In this document: piece by piece, positions 1 through 7,614 of the stretch | Layout of the letters: every line of letters begins with the position of its first letter | Position numbering within the stretch: the first letter of the stretch is position 1 | Assembly: GCA_965369945.1 (NCBI GenBank) | Contig: CBDUST010000027.1 | Span: forward strand, 1 to 26,424 | DNA from: JADFNO01 sp965369945 | GTDB taxonomy: Bacteria; Planctomycetota; Phycisphaerae; Phycisphaerales; SM1A02 | DNA: 26,424 nt | Reading direction: 5' to 3' | Program-made: the position numbers and the translations under genes | Notes under the pieces: generated by a model | Seen by the model: the letters and a program-made list of their open reading frames with translations, nothing else | The model's database searches: none | Told to the model about the DNA's origin: nothing

Positions 1-169
1 ACGTCTCCAATGGAATGATCGCACGCGGATCGGGGTTGAACCACTGGATCTGGCCCGCCTCGGGGTCGCCCATAGGAAACCACCCGTGTCGGTACGCCCA
101 CAAAAGCAACTCGGACGTCAGTCGTTGTGGGTCGGTCTCTGCTGGTGGATTGTCGTCGATCACAGTCAT
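1..169 (-). CDS. aat: Leucyl/phenylalanyl-tRNA--protein transferase, N-terminal part (runs off left edge)
   Basis: Reading the minus strand from the ATG at 169 gives an open frame to the window edge, 56 codons. It carries the Aat N-terminal signature: LLLWAYRHGWFPM followed by QWFNPDPRAIIPLE, matching the family pattern of 'LLxAYxxGxFPM' and 'WWSPxPRAVLPL'. Aat is a cytoplasmic enzyme that moves Leu or Phe from charged tRNA onto proteins with N-terminal Arg or Lys, which marks them for ClpS/ClpAP degradation (N-end rule). The catalytic GNAT-like part lies outside the window. A GTG at 172 in the same frame is an alternative start. The gene diverges from the aldo/keto reductase at 251, leaving about 80 bases for both promoters. 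Confidence 0.85.
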   Translation of the reverse strand, partial: MTVIDDNPPAETDPQRLTSELLLWAYRHGWFPMGDPEAGQIQWFNPDPRAIIPLET

Positions 170-191
170 CACAATACTCAAAGATCTTCAG

Positions 192-204
192 TCATACGGT
201 ATGA
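192..204. promoter_or_regulatory. 13-bp perfect palindrome in a divergent promoter region
   Basis: TCATAC and GTATGA are perfect reverse complements around a single central G. The site lies in the 81-base gap between the divergent aat and aldo/keto reductase genes, where a repressor or activator could affect both. No regulator is identified; chance occurrence is possible. Confidence 0.3.
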
Positions 205-250
205 TCCCACGCTCGCATCGACGAGCCCTTTTCCTGGAGCTTGAGGATTC

Positions 251-1210
251 ATGAACTATCGCCGCCTTGGCATGTGGGGCGTCAAACTCTCCGAGATCGG
301 CTTCGGCTCCTGGCTAACGCTGAACAAACAGGGCCAGGAACACGCCGACCGCTTGCATCGCACAGCGTACGAGAACGGTATCAACTTTTTCGATACGGCC
401 AACGTCTACGACCGAGGCAAGGCCGAAGTCCTCGTCGGTCAGGCGCTTGCTCCATTCCGCCGTGACACTTATGTACTCGCCACGAAAGTGTACTGGGGCT
501 TCGATCCTGATTGGCCGTTCCCTAAGGCCAACGATCGCGGCCTATCGCGCAAGCATGTTTTCGAGCAATGTCACGCGTCGCTGAAGCGCCTCGATACCGA
601 CTACATCGACCTGTATCAATGCCATCGCTACGACGAGGATGCTCCGCTGATCGAGACATGCCGGGCCATGAACGATCTGATCAACCAAGGCAAGTTGCTG
701 TATTGGGGTGTCAGTGAGTGGAACGCAGCGCAGATCACCGAAGCGGTGGAGCTGTGTGACGAGAGCGGTTGGCATCGGCCGGTGAGCAATCAGCCGCTGT
801 ACAACATGCTCGAACGCCATTGGGAGGCGAAAGTCTTTCCAACGTGCGCTCGACTCGGGATGGGTATCGTGAATTTCTCGCCATTGGCTGAGGGTGTGTT
901 ATCGGGCAAGTACAACGACCAAGTCCCGCCGGACAGTCGCGCCGCTGACGAGAAGACGGGGCAATTCATCCAACCTCGACTCTCCCAAGAGAATCTGGCG
1001 AAACTCAAGAAACTGGTCGAGGTCGCTGACGGCTTGCAGATTCCAATGGCGGTGCTCGCTCTGGCGTGGTGCCTGCGTCGGCCTGAACTTACGAGTTGTA
1101 TCATCGGAGCGAGCCGAACTGAGCAAATCGAAGAAAACGTCAAAGCCTGCGACGTCAAACTCGACGACGCTGTCATCGACCGCATCAGTGCGATCCTCGG
1201 CGGTGAGTAA
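251..1210 (+). CDS. Aldo/keto reductase (AKR, Kv-beta/YghZ-like group)
   Basis: A 319-residue NADPH-dependent oxidoreductase with the (beta/alpha)8 AKR fold. The catalytic tetrad is visible: Asp48 and Tyr53 (FFDTANVYDRG), Lys79 (LATKVYW) and His125 (YQCHRYD). The C-terminal cofactor-binding stretch 'CIIGASRTEQIEEN' is characteristic of the group related to the voltage-gated potassium channel beta subunit and YghZ. Length is normal for the family. The physiological substrate cannot be read from sequence; reduction of an aldehyde, such as methylglyoxal, is a family-based guess. The start ATG follows GAGG by a short gap (cttgaggattcATG). A GH113-like gene starts 45 bases downstream on the same strand, so the two may be cotranscribed. 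Confidence 0.9.
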   Translation: MNYRRLGMWGVKLSEIGFGSWLTLNKQGQEHADRLHRTAYENGINFFDTANVYDRGKAEVLVGQALAPFRRDTYVLATKVYWGFDPDWPFPKANDRGLSRKHVFEQCHASLKRLDTDYIDLYQCHRYDEDAPLIETCRAMNDLINQGKLLYWGVSEWNAAQITEAVELCDESGWHRPVSNQPLYNMLERHWEAKVFPTCARLGMGIVNFSPLAEGVLSGKYNDQVPPDSRAADEKTGQFIQPRLSQENLAKLKKLVEVADGLQIPMAVLALAWCLRRPELTSCIIGASRTEQIEENVKACDVKLDDAVIDRISAILGGE

Positions 1211-1255
1211 TCCAAGCAGCCTATGCTATGAGGCTAGAACACGATCGGGAGAACG

Positions 1256-2299
1256 ATGTGGCGACTACTGTTCGTTAGCTTGGGGTTGATGATCTTCGTG
1301 GTGGCCAGTGCCGGCGGACCCGATCCGGCCTCCAAGCCAGTCGTTGAGGACGCCCACTCCGTTGTACACGGCATGACCATCTCGTGTCACGGCTCGGGGC
1401 AAATCTGGGGGTCCGATGAAATGGTCGCCACCATGGCCGAGCTGAAATCCATGGGCGTAAATTGGGTGACGATCCATCCCTATGCAGGCATACGCGGCGA
1501 CGGAACGGTCGGCGGTTCGCGCATGAGTCGGATGTATCAGGACACGACCTGGCTTACTCGACCCATCGCCGAAGCGCATCGCCTCGGTCTGAAGATCATG
1601 ATCAAGCCGCACATCGCCTATTGGGGTAGCTCGTTTGCTTGGCGCGGTGAAATCAAGTTCGACACTGAGCAGCAATGGCAACGCTTCTTCGAAACATACC
1701 AGCACTGGATCACCATGGTCGCCCAGCTTTCTAAGGATGCAGACGCCTTCGTCGTCGGAACCGAGTTAGGTGGGACGATCCACTATGAGAAGAGTTGGCG
1801 GCAGATTATCGCGGCGGTTCGACAAGAATTCCGGGGGCCGTTGACGTACTCGGCGAATTGGGATCGATTTGAGAACGTTCCGTTTTGGGATGCGTTGGAT
1901 ATCATTTCGATTCAATCGTATTTCCCGTTGGTGGATCAGTCCGGTCTGCCGACGCAGGAGGAGTTGGATCGAGCATGGGAGCGTTTAACTCGGCGCCTTG
2001 AGCGATATGCGACCAAGCACGATCGCAAGATCCTGCTCGCCGAGCTTGGCTATAACCGCTCTGCCCAAGCGGCGCTTCGACCGTGGGAGTCCAGGCAGGG
2101 CGGTGAGCATGGGGAGGAGATTCAACGGCGCTGCCTGACCGCCGCCCTGAAGTCGATTGATGAAAGTGACGCCATCGTCGGCGCGTTTCTTTGGAAGTGG
2201 TTCCCGGGCGAGAACCGCGGTCGAGGCAGCTTCCTAAAGAGCACACCTGTCATGCGCCAAGTCATTCGCGAACATTGGGAAGTCGCACGGCTGAAATAG
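1256..2299 (+). CDS. Secreted GH113-like glycoside hydrolase (TIM barrel)
   Basis: A 347-residue protein with a hydrophobic N-terminal signal segment (residues 1 to about 20, LLFVSLGLMIFVVASA) and then one TIM-barrel domain. The opening 'HGMTISCHG', the strand with GVNWVTIHPY and the strand with GLKIMIKPHI resemble the GH113 beta-mannanase family. Both expected catalytic acids are present: Glu170 in VGTELGG (acid/base position) and Glu263 in LLAELGY (nucleophile position), so an active retaining glycosidase is plausible. Mannan as substrate is only inferred from family membership. The ATG follows GGGAG (gatcgggagaacgATG). It ends facing the SRPBCC gene, about 205 bases away. Confidence 0.8.
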   Translation: MWRLLFVSLGLMIFVVASAGGPDPASKPVVEDAHSVVHGMTISCHGSGQIWGSDEMVATMAELKSMGVNWVTIHPYAGIRGDGTVGGSRMSRMYQDTTWLTRPIAEAHRLGLKIMIKPHIAYWGSSFAWRGEIKFDTEQQWQRFFETYQHWITMVAQLSKDADAFVVGTELGGTIHYEKSWRQIIAAVRQEFRGPLTYSANWDRFENVPFWDALDIISIQSYFPLVDQSGLPTQEELDRAWERLTRRLERYATKHDRKILLAELGYNRSAQAALRPWESRQGGEHGEEIQRRCLTAALKSIDESDAIVGAFLWKWFPGENRGRGSFLKSTPVMRQVIREHWEVARLK

Positions 2300-2329
2300 T
2301 AGACCTAGGACTCGGTTCAGCCAGGAGCC

Positions 2330-2352
2330 ACACACAGCGAAGTCGTGTGTGT
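2330..2352 (+). other. Inverted repeat in a convergent intergenic region
   Basis: Arms ACACACA and TGTGTGT (7 bp) flank a 9-base loop, 31 bases beyond the stop of the GH113-like gene. There is no T-run after it, so it is not a standard intrinsic terminator. It could still act as a transcript-end hairpin for the plus-strand gene. Confidence 0.3.
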
Positions 2353-2418
2353 CGTTGTGCCCGAACATCCCTGCGACGCCAACAGCCTCCCATCGGCTCT
2401 GTGTCACCCCTAATTCTG

Positions 2419-2440
2419 ATAAAAGGGGTCGGGAGTCGTT
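2419..2440 (+). repeat. Copy of a dispersed AAAAGGNGTC-type motif
   Basis: The stretch AAAAGGGGTCGGGAGTC in this convergent intergenic region resembles motifs on the opposite strand at 20571-20590 and 20718-20757, where the reverse complement reads AAAGGTGTCGGGATG and similar. It is followed by a T-run and G-rich sequence. It looks like an intergenic interspersed motif of unknown role. Confidence 0.35.
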
Positions 2441-2504
2441 TTTGGGGGTTTGGGGTGGTTTGGACCGGACCAAAGGGGCCGGCACCCCTCCATCTATCTG
2501 AGCG

Positions 2505-2891
2505 TCATCCCTCCAAGTACTCCCGCAGCGGCTCCCAGTACTTGACCGCCCAGCCGCCGTCCACGTGCTTGGCTGCATCTTCAGACACGCCGGTATGGTC
2601 CAAGAGGAGCGTGGTCTTGCCATCGACTTCGGTCAGCTCAATCCGGACGATCGAGTACACACCATCGGGCCAGTTGAACACGCGCCACGCTTGAACGATC
2701 CGCGTGTTGGGGACAAGCTCGATGTTCCGCCCAGCGATGAACGTGCCGAAGCAAAGAAACGCTCCGCCATCGGTCGCGTCGATCCGTGCCTCCGCGCCTG
2801 TGAACTTCGCAAACTCAGTTGAATCGGTCAGCGCCTTATACACTGCCGCCGCGCTTGCGTTGAATGTGATTTCTTGATGGATGTCAGTCAC
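2505..2891 (-). CDS. SRPBCC-family protein (AHSA1-like)
   Basis: A 128-residue single-domain protein of the Bet v1-like SRPBCC superfamily, AHSA1 (activator of Hsp90 ATPase homologue) group. The typical pattern is present: N-terminal beta strand and 'SAAAVYKALTDSTEFAKFTG', a central DGGAFLCFGTFIAGRNIEL, then 'RIVQAWRVFNWPDG' and the C-terminal helix ending 'YWEPLREYLEG'. These proteins form a hydrophobic ligand-binding cavity; the ligand is not predictable here. The start is GTG at 2891, preceded by AAGGAAA at a good distance. It lies 75 bases downstream of the YjbR-like gene on the same strand, and small SRPBCC and YjbR-like genes often sit close together, so an operon is plausible. Confidence 0.85.
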   Translation of the reverse strand: MTDIHQEITFNASAAAVYKALTDSTEFAKFTGAEARIDATDGGAFLCFGTFIAGRNIELVPNTRIVQAWRVFNWPDGVYSIVRIELTEVDGKTTLLLDHTGVSEDAAKHVDGGWAVKYWEPLREYLEG

Positions 2892-2930
2892 GAGGTTTCC
2901 TTCGCTGGTGAACGGGTCAATTCATCCGAC

Positions 2931-2956
2931 CCGGACCTTCGCGGACTCAGGTCCGG
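2931..2956 (-). other. Strong hairpin between the YjbR-like and SRPBCC genes
   Basis: CCGGACCT (2931-2938) and AGGTCCGG (2949-2956) form a perfect 8-bp stem with a 10-base loop. It begins 10 bases after the stop of the YjbR-like gene and lies 39 bases upstream of the SRPBCC start. No T-run follows on either strand. It may stabilise or attenuate the transcript between the two genes. Confidence 0.4.
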
Positions 2957-2966
2957 CTTCCTCTTC

Positions 2967-3464
2967 TCAGTCATCGAAACTGTCATCATTCGGCGGGTGC
3001 CAACCTTCTGCCCGCATCGCGCTCATCACATGATCGATTCGTTTGGAAACACCGTCTGAGCCGGGGCCTCGATCCACTACGTCGACCGATGATTCCTCGA
3101 CAGCCGGATACAGCGCCCGACTCTCAGCTAGCAGCTTCGCCAGCACGTTCAGTTGCCGCTTGCCGGTCAGTTTAGCGCTGACCCAACCGACCGGGGCGAG
3201 CGTGCGAAACGAATGGGGCTTGATCCAATCGTGATCGTTGATGACCTGTCCGGCGCGGTCCTTGGGCAGTTTGAACTGTACGCCGACCGCATCACGAGCG
3301 TCGTTCAAGGCGACGAAAGCCACGAGCTTCGGTCTCTTGGTGTTGCCGTTGGGCCCCGGGACTTTGTAGGCCCGCCCACCCCATTGCGGCGTGGAGAACA
3401 CCCCTGGAAGCGCATTGAGCTGCCCGCTGAGATCATCAAGGATGGCCTGGATTCGCCTGTTCAT
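2967..3464 (-). CDS. YjbR/MmcQ-like small protein
   Basis: A 165-residue soluble protein. The core resembles the MmcQ/YjbR family (a CyaY-like fold thought to bind DNA or other ligands): an N-terminal helix 'IQAILDDLSGQL', then 'FSTPQWGGRAYKV', 'KLVAFVALN', 'VGVQFKLPKDRA' and 'GWVSAKLTGKR', followed by a helix. The frame stays open far upstream, but that extension would run through the tRNA-Gln on the other strand and looks non-coding. I therefore chose the ATG at 3464, where family similarity begins. The last 45 residues are charged and probably disordered. No biochemical role is established for this type of protein. It precedes the SRPBCC gene in the same direction. Confidence 0.72.
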   Translation of the reverse strand: MNRRIQAILDDLSGQLNALPGVFSTPQWGGRAYKVPGPNGNTKRPKLVAFVALNDARDAVGVQFKLPKDRAGQVINDHDWIKPHSFRTLAPVGWVSAKLTGKRQLNVLAKLLAESRALYPAVEESSVDVVDRGPGSDGVSKRIDHVMSAMRAEGWHPPNDDSFDD

Positions 3465-3755
3465 GCTGTTTGGGGGCCTGACCTGCCCCTCATGAAGTCG
3501 AAGGTCACAGTCTAGCCTGATTTGGTCGGCTTTCTTGACGATCGCAAACCGGGCCGTACAATCCTGCGGCTTCCTCAGATGGGGCCGTCGGTGACGTTGG
3601 GTAAGGATGCTCAGCGGCGCCGCATGGGGCGTTCGATCGCGGCTGATGAACGCTGCCGCCTCAGGAAGCTTTGAAGCCGCGGATCCGGTTCCGGCCCAGC
3701 CGAGCACCGAGCCGCGAAGTGAGTTCGGTTGTTCGGGCAAAGCGTGGCCAGAGGT
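3465..3755. other. Intergenic region without a recognisable gene
   Basis: About 290 bases lie between the YjbR-like gene and the tRNA-Gln promoter. The minus frame is open, but its translation has no family likeness and continues through the tRNA. The region presumably holds the divergent promoters of the YjbR-like gene and the tRNA/housekeeping block. I see no repeat or RNA structure that stands out. Confidence 0.5.
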
Positions 3756-3761
3756 TATAAT
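3756..3761 (+). promoter_or_regulatory. Probable -10 box of the tRNA-Gln promoter
   Basis: A perfect TATAAT lies 14 bases before the first base of the tRNA, so transcription would start a few bases upstream of the mature 5' end. The -35 region is weak (TTCGGG about 18 bases upstream). The box sits inside a short symmetric stretch, AGAG-GTTATAA-TCTCT. It could also drive the downstream glmU-type gene, since no terminator separates them. Confidence 0.55.
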
Positions 3762-3775
3762 CTCTGGGACATCAC

Positions 3776-3847
3776 TGGCCCGTGGTGTAATAGGCAACAC
3801 ACCTGTTTTTGGTACAGGCATTCCAAGTTCGAGTCTTGGCGGGCCAG
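3776..3847 (+). tRNA. tRNA-Gln (anticodon TTG)
   Basis: A complete cloverleaf can be folded by eye. The acceptor stem is TGGCCCG with CGGGCCA (7 bp) and the D stem is GTGT/ACAC. The anticodon stem is CCTGT/ACAGG with loop TTTTGGT, giving anticodon TTG, which reads CAA for glutamine. The T arm is CCAAG-TTCGAGT-CTTGG, and the discriminator base is G. Total length is 72. The 3' CCA is not encoded (the next bases are CTT), so CCA must be added by nucleotidyltransferase. It stands at the head of the glmU-prs-rplY-pth block. Confidence 0.95.
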
Positions 3848-3916
3848 CTTGCTTTTGATGTTGCTGCACGGGACAAGGTGAGCAATCCGCCGCCTTATGG
3901 AACGGATCATTCAGAC

Positions 3917-4717
3917 GTGATCGAGAATCGATACGAATCCACCAGATCAACCGGCGAGCGCCCCGTCGCAGCGATCATTCTTGCCGCAGGCAAGGGAACG
4001 CGCATGGATAGCGATCTGCCCAAGGTCGTCCATGAAGTCGCCGGTCGGCCGATGATCCACTGGGTGGTTCGGGCTGTGCGTGAAATGTGTGCTTGCCCAA
4101 TTGTCCTGGTTGTTGGGTATCGAGCGGAGTTGGTACGCGAGGTCTTCCAAGGCGATGATGATGATCTGCTTTACGTTACGCAGGAACCCCAACTTGGAAC
4201 CGGACATGCCGTGGGATGCGCCAAGGAAGTATTGTGCGATTTTCACGGCGATGTATTCATACTCGCTGGTGACGGCCCGCTGATTCAAACGACCACGTTG
4301 CAGCGCATGCTGGATCGTCAACAGCAGAGCGCCGCTGCGGCAACGTTAGCGACTGCCACCTTGGATGACCCAACCGGGTATGGTCGGATCATTCGAGACG
4401 CGCAGGGCGAGTTCGAGGTCATCGTTGAACACACTGATGCGAACGAGCAACAGCAAACGATCCACGAGATTTACCCCAGCTACGCATGTTTCGATGCCGG
4501 TTTACTCTTTGACGCGCTCGATAAACTCGAACCGAACCAGACCACGGGCGAATACTACCTGACCGATGTACCGGCGCTCCTGCGAGCGAACAACTGCAGA
4601 ATCGAGTTGGTCAACGGTGTGCCCCCTGAGGACGTGCTCTCGATCAACACGCCTCAGCAGTTAGCCGAAGTGGATTCGATTCTGTCTACGCGAGTTCGGG
4701 TTCAGGAGAAAGCATGA
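3917..4717 (+). CDS. glmU: GlmU-type UDP-GlcNAc pyrophosphorylase domain protein (no acetyltransferase domain)
   Basis: A nucleotidyltransferase of the GlmU N-terminal type, which makes UDP-N-acetylglucosamine from GlcNAc-1-phosphate and UTP for peptidoglycan and other envelope polymers. The sequence shows the signature LAAGKGTRM with a following DLPKVVHEVAGRPM. It also has QEPQLGTGHAV, the metal-site strand FILAGDGPLI, and the ENxxTGEYYLTD-like stretch (NQTTGEYYLTDVPALL). It stops at about 266 residues, so the left-handed beta-helix acetyltransferase domain of bifunctional GlmU (about 450 residues) is absent. The start is uncertain: I chose GTG at 3917, preceded by GGAACGG 11 bases upstream. 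GTG at 3878 is the alternative; the frame further up overlaps the tRNA. Its stop overlaps the prs start as ATGA, so the two are translationally coupled. Confidence 0.83.
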   Translation: MIENRYESTRSTGERPVAAIILAAGKGTRMDSDLPKVVHEVAGRPMIHWVVRAVREMCACPIVLVVGYRAELVREVFQGDDDDLLYVTQEPQLGTGHAVGCAKEVLCDFHGDVFILAGDGPLIQTTTLQRMLDRQQQSAAAATLATATLDDPTGYGRIIRDAQGEFEVIVEHTDANEQQQTIHEIYPSYACFDAGLLFDALDKLEPNQTTGEYYLTDVPALLRANNCRIELVNGVPPEDVLSINTPQQLAEVDSILSTRVRVQEKA

Positions 4718-5697
4718 GCGCGATTGACCAAGACCATCTGAAAGTCTTCGCGGGGCGGGCAGGGCTCGATCTTGCGCAGGCGATGTGCGATCGGCTGGAA
4801 ATCCCTTTGGGGCAGGGCCGTACCGATCTATTCCCCGACGGCGAGCTGCTGGTCAAGGTGGAAGAGGATGTGCGCGGCCGAGATTGTTTCGTCGTGCAGT
4901 CGACTTCCCATCCTGTCAATGCCAACCTCATGGAGCTGTTGATTTACATCGACTGCCTGCGCCGCGCTTCAGCCAAGCGGATCACGGCGGTCATTCCGTA
5001 TTTCGGATACGCCCGCCAGGATCGCAAGGATGAAGGTCGAGTCCCGATCACCGCGAAATTAGTGGCCAACCTCATCACGGCCTCCGGCGCTGATCGCGTT
5101 CTATGCATGGACCTTCACGCCGCTCAGATTCAGGGGTTCTTTGACATCCCGGTGGACCACCTTTCTGCGGCGCCTGTCTTCCTTGAGTACTTTGACGATC
5201 GGCGCGACACACTGGGTGATCTGGTCGTTGTCTCGCCCGACGTTGGGAATGTGAAGGTCGCCAACCGATACGCCGACTCCCTCGGAACGCCGTTGGCGTT
5301 CGTAGATAAACGGCGAGAAACAGGTATCGATGTCGTTACCCGCAATGTCGTCGGCGACGTCGAAGGAAAGACCGTGCTGATGATCGATGACATGATCACC
5401 ACGGCTGGAACCGTCTGCGAAGCTGCGAAGGTAGTTATGGAATACGGCGCGCGGGACGTGATCTGTGCCGCCACGCACGCGGTGCTGGTGGGACCGGCGA
5501 TGAAGCGCCTCGTCGCCGCACCAATTAGCGGTGTCGTCGTCACCGATACAATCCCCAATGGAGACCGCCTTGATCCCATTCAAGACAAGCTACAAAGGCT
5601 CAGCGTCGCGCAGCTGCTCGGCGATGCCATTCATCGGATTCATCATGACCTGTCCGTCTCATCCTTGCTTCAAGAAACGGTCGGAACGAAACGTTAA
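4714..5697 (+). CDS. prs: Ribose-phosphate pyrophosphokinase (PRPP synthetase)
   Basis: A 327-residue cytoplasmic enzyme making 5-phosphoribosyl-1-diphosphate from ribose-5-phosphate and ATP, the precursor of nucleotides, His and Trp. Family marks are clear: VIPYFGYARQDRK (residues 94-106), the substrate site CMDLHAAQIQGFFDIPVDHL with catalytic-site His135, and the PRPP-binding loop MIDDMITTAGT (223-233). Length is normal, slightly longer than the E. coli enzyme (about 315). It starts with the ATG that overlaps the stop of the glmU-type gene, the same glmU-prs order found in Bacillus (gcaD-prs). rplY follows after 76 bases with its own ribosome binding site. Confidence 0.97.
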   Translation: MSAIDQDHLKVFAGRAGLDLAQAMCDRLEIPLGQGRTDLFPDGELLVKVEEDVRGRDCFVVQSTSHPVNANLMELLIYIDCLRRASAKRITAVIPYFGYARQDRKDEGRVPITAKLVANLITASGADRVLCMDLHAAQIQGFFDIPVDHLSAAPVFLEYFDDRRDTLGDLVVVSPDVGNVKVANRYADSLGTPLAFVDKRRETGIDVVTRNVVGDVEGKTVLMIDDMITTAGTVCEAAKVVMEYGARDVICAATHAVLVGPAMKRLVAAPISGVVVTDTIPNGDRLDPIQDKLQRLSVAQLLGDAIHRIHHDLSVSSLLQETVGTKR

Positions 5698-5773
5698 CCC
5701 CTGATACTCCTGATACACGGAGCGTCGGGTTGTCAGCAAGACGCCCCGCGGCTCGCCCAAAGGATCCCGATCA

Positions 5774-6442
5774 ATGTCCAAGACACCGTCAGTCACGGCA
5801 ACAACTCGCCAGCGGACCGGAACCCGCTACGCGCAGCGCTTACGTAAACAAGGGCGTCTTCCGGCCGTGATTTACGGTCATAAGACCGATCCCGTGTCGG
5901 TCAGTGTGGATGAGAAGGAGATTCTGGCGCATTTGCAACATGGCACGCACGTGCTGAGCGTGGACGTCGAAGGCGGTTCGAAAGAAACTTGCCTGGTGAA
6001 GGACTTGCAGTTTGGCTTCCTCGGAGACAATGTCATCCACATCGACTTTGCTCGCGTCGACCTGGATGAACAAGTGCACGTGCACGTCCATCTGAATTTT
6101 GTTGGAGAACCAGCCTCGGCCCGCAAGACCGGCGCTATCCTCAGCCACGATCTTACCGAGTTGGAGGTCATTTGCCGCGTTAATGAGATTCCCGATGAGA
6201 TCAGGGTCGACTTGAGACTCATGGACGAAGCCACCGTGCTGACGGTCGGCGAGCTGGAACTGCCGCCCGGACTTCGCGCGACCGCCGACCCGGGCACGCC
6301 GGTTTCCCATATCTCGTTCGTTCATAAGGAGGAGGAGGTGGGTGAGGAAGTTGAAGTTACGCCGGGTGAGGAAGAGCCTGAGGTCATCACCGACGCGAAG
6401 CCCGACGAAGCGGAGCCGGATAAGGGAGAAGACAAGACGTGA
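5774..6442 (+). CDS. rplY: 50S ribosomal protein L25, long Ctc form with acidic tail
   Basis: A 222-residue protein of the bL25/Ctc family, which binds 5S rRNA in the large subunit. The N-terminal L25 domain starts with TPSVTATTRQRTGT and continues through RLRKQGRLPAVIYGHKTDP. The C-terminal TL5/Ctc beta domain follows, with LHIDFARVD-like VIHIDFARVDLDEQV and the 'HVHLNFVGEPASARKTGA' region. Residues from about 184 form a Glu/Asp-rich tail (KEEEVGEEVEV...) ending in GEDKT, longer and more acidic than usual. The start ATG has AAAGGAT 8 bases upstream. The stop overlaps the GTG start of pth (GTGA), so pth translation is coupled to it. Confidence 0.95.
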   Translation: MSKTPSVTATTRQRTGTRYAQRLRKQGRLPAVIYGHKTDPVSVSVDEKEILAHLQHGTHVLSVDVEGGSKETCLVKDLQFGFLGDNVIHIDFARVDLDEQVHVHVHLNFVGEPASARKTGAILSHDLTELEVICRVNEIPDEIRVDLRLMDEATVLTVGELELPPGLRATADPGTPVSHISFVHKEEEVGEEVEVTPGEEEPEVITDAKPDEAEPDKGEDKT

Positions 6443-7014
6443 AACTGATCGTCGGTCTCGGCAATCCCGGACAGCAGCACGAGCACACCCGGCACAACGT
6501 TGGGTTCGTGGTGTTGGATCGCTTGGCGCGCCGATATGCCCCCGGCGAGATCGCGCGCGGCAAGTTTCACGGCGCAGTCCTTGATGCGCAGATCAATGGA
6601 CAACGCGTACTCCTACTGAAACCAACCACCTTCATGAACCGATCGGGTCAATCCGTCGCTGAGGCCGTACGGTTCTACCATCTGGACCCCGGTTCGAGCC
6701 TCCTGGTCGTCGTGGACGACGTCGCCCTTACCTGCGGAATGATCCGCTTGCGGTCGGACGGCGGCGCCGGCGGCCATAACGGCTTAGCCGACATCGAGCA
6801 GAAGCTCGCAACGCAGGAGTATTCTCGATTGCGCATTGGAATTGACGCGCCGGGCGATATTCCACAATCCAATTATGTACTCGGTCGATTTCGACCGGAT
6901 CAACAGGAACTCGTCGAGCCGGCGATGGAGACCGCGGTGGATGCGGCCGTTTGTTGGGCGCTACACGGAATCGACGAAGCTATGAATCGTTTTAATCGCA
7001 GGAACACCGGATAA
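6439..7014 (+). CDS. pth: Peptidyl-tRNA hydrolase
   Basis: A 191-residue enzyme that frees tRNA from prematurely released peptidyl-tRNA. The catalytic signature is complete: LIVGLGNPGQQHEHTRHNVG contains the conserved Asn9, catalytic His19 and Asn20. The second signature, LLVVVDDVALTCGMIRLR, is followed by the Gly-rich GGAGGHNGL. The end of the domain, 'RLRIGIDAPG' and 'YVLGRF', is also typical. It starts at GTG overlapping the rplY stop, which supports one transcript from glmU to pth. rpsF starts 26 bases after the stop. Confidence 0.95.
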   Translation: MKLIVGLGNPGQQHEHTRHNVGFVVLDRLARRYAPGEIARGKFHGAVLDAQINGQRVLLLKPTTFMNRSGQSVAEAVRFYHLDPGSSLLVVVDDVALTCGMIRLRSDGGAGGHNGLADIEQKLATQEYSRLRIGIDAPGDIPQSNYVLGRFRPDQQELVEPAMETAVDAAVCWALHGIDEAMNRFNRRNTG

Positions 7015-7039
7015 TGAACACTCTCCAAGAGGGCGGACC

Positions 7040-7525
7040 ATGCCAGTAGATCAACTGAATTGTTACGAGGGCCTGTTTCTCTTTGCCCAGACTGCAGTGG
7101 GCGATTTGCAGTCGGCTGTAGATCACCTCAACGAGATCCTTGCGCGAGCCGAGGTCAAAATCATCAGCTTTCGAAAGTGGGACGAACGACGGTTGGCGTT
7201 TGAGATCGAGAGAAACAGACGGGGATTGTTTTTTCTGGTCTACTTCGAGGCGCCGGGGAGCGCGATCGCTCGAATCGAACGGGAATGCAATCTCTCGGAG
7301 CAGGTGCTTCGCTCGATGATGATACGGGCTGAGCATGTGACGCGTGAACAAATGGAGGCAGCAGACGGCCAAGCCGAACTCGCCGATGAGATCAACCTTC
7401 GAGGCAGCGCCGAGGAGGCAACACCGCCTGCGCCGACCACCGAAAAGGACGACATCACCCCGGATGAACCTCCGGTCGCAGTAACAACGACGGCCGAGGA
7501 CATGCCGGCTACATCGGATGCGTAG
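7040..7525 (+). CDS. rpsF: 30S ribosomal protein S6 with C-terminal extension
   Basis: A 161-residue bS6 protein. The first 105 or so residues form the normal S6 ferredoxin-like domain: NCYEGLFLFAQTAVG, 'VDHLNEILARAEVKIISFRKWDERRLAFEIERNRRG' in overlapping strands and helices, 'FFLVYFEAP' and a final strand with 'LRSMMIRAEHV'. Residues from about 110 form a tail rich in Asp, Glu, Thr and Pro, ending in TSDA, absent from typical 95-100-residue S6 proteins. S6 binds 16S rRNA beside S18, but no rpsR gene follows here. The ATG lies behind GAGGGCGG. ssb follows after 89 bases, the conserved rpsF-ssb order. Confidence 0.93.
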   Translation: MPVDQLNCYEGLFLFAQTAVGDLQSAVDHLNEILARAEVKIISFRKWDERRLAFEIERNRRGLFFLVYFEAPGSAIARIERECNLSEQVLRSMMIRAEHVTREQMEAADGQAELADEINLRGSAEEATPPAPTTEKDDITPDEPPVAVTTTAEDMPATSDA

Positions 7526-7614
7526 GCCCGCTCAGACCAAGCCAGTTGGAGTTTCGATGACAATCCGACGAGTCGCCGCTCCATCTTGCAGATAAACGAA
7601 TCAAAGGAGGAATC

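Noticed and set aside
15..254. Plus-strand open frame of 79 codons at the left edge
   Set aside because: It lies antisense to aat, whose family motifs are clear on the minus strand.
3465..3950. Long upstream extension of the YjbR-like frame on the minus strand
   Set aside because: It runs antisense through the tRNA-Gln; the piece with PPRLELGMPVPKTG is a translated tRNA complement, a common artefact. The gene starts at 3464.
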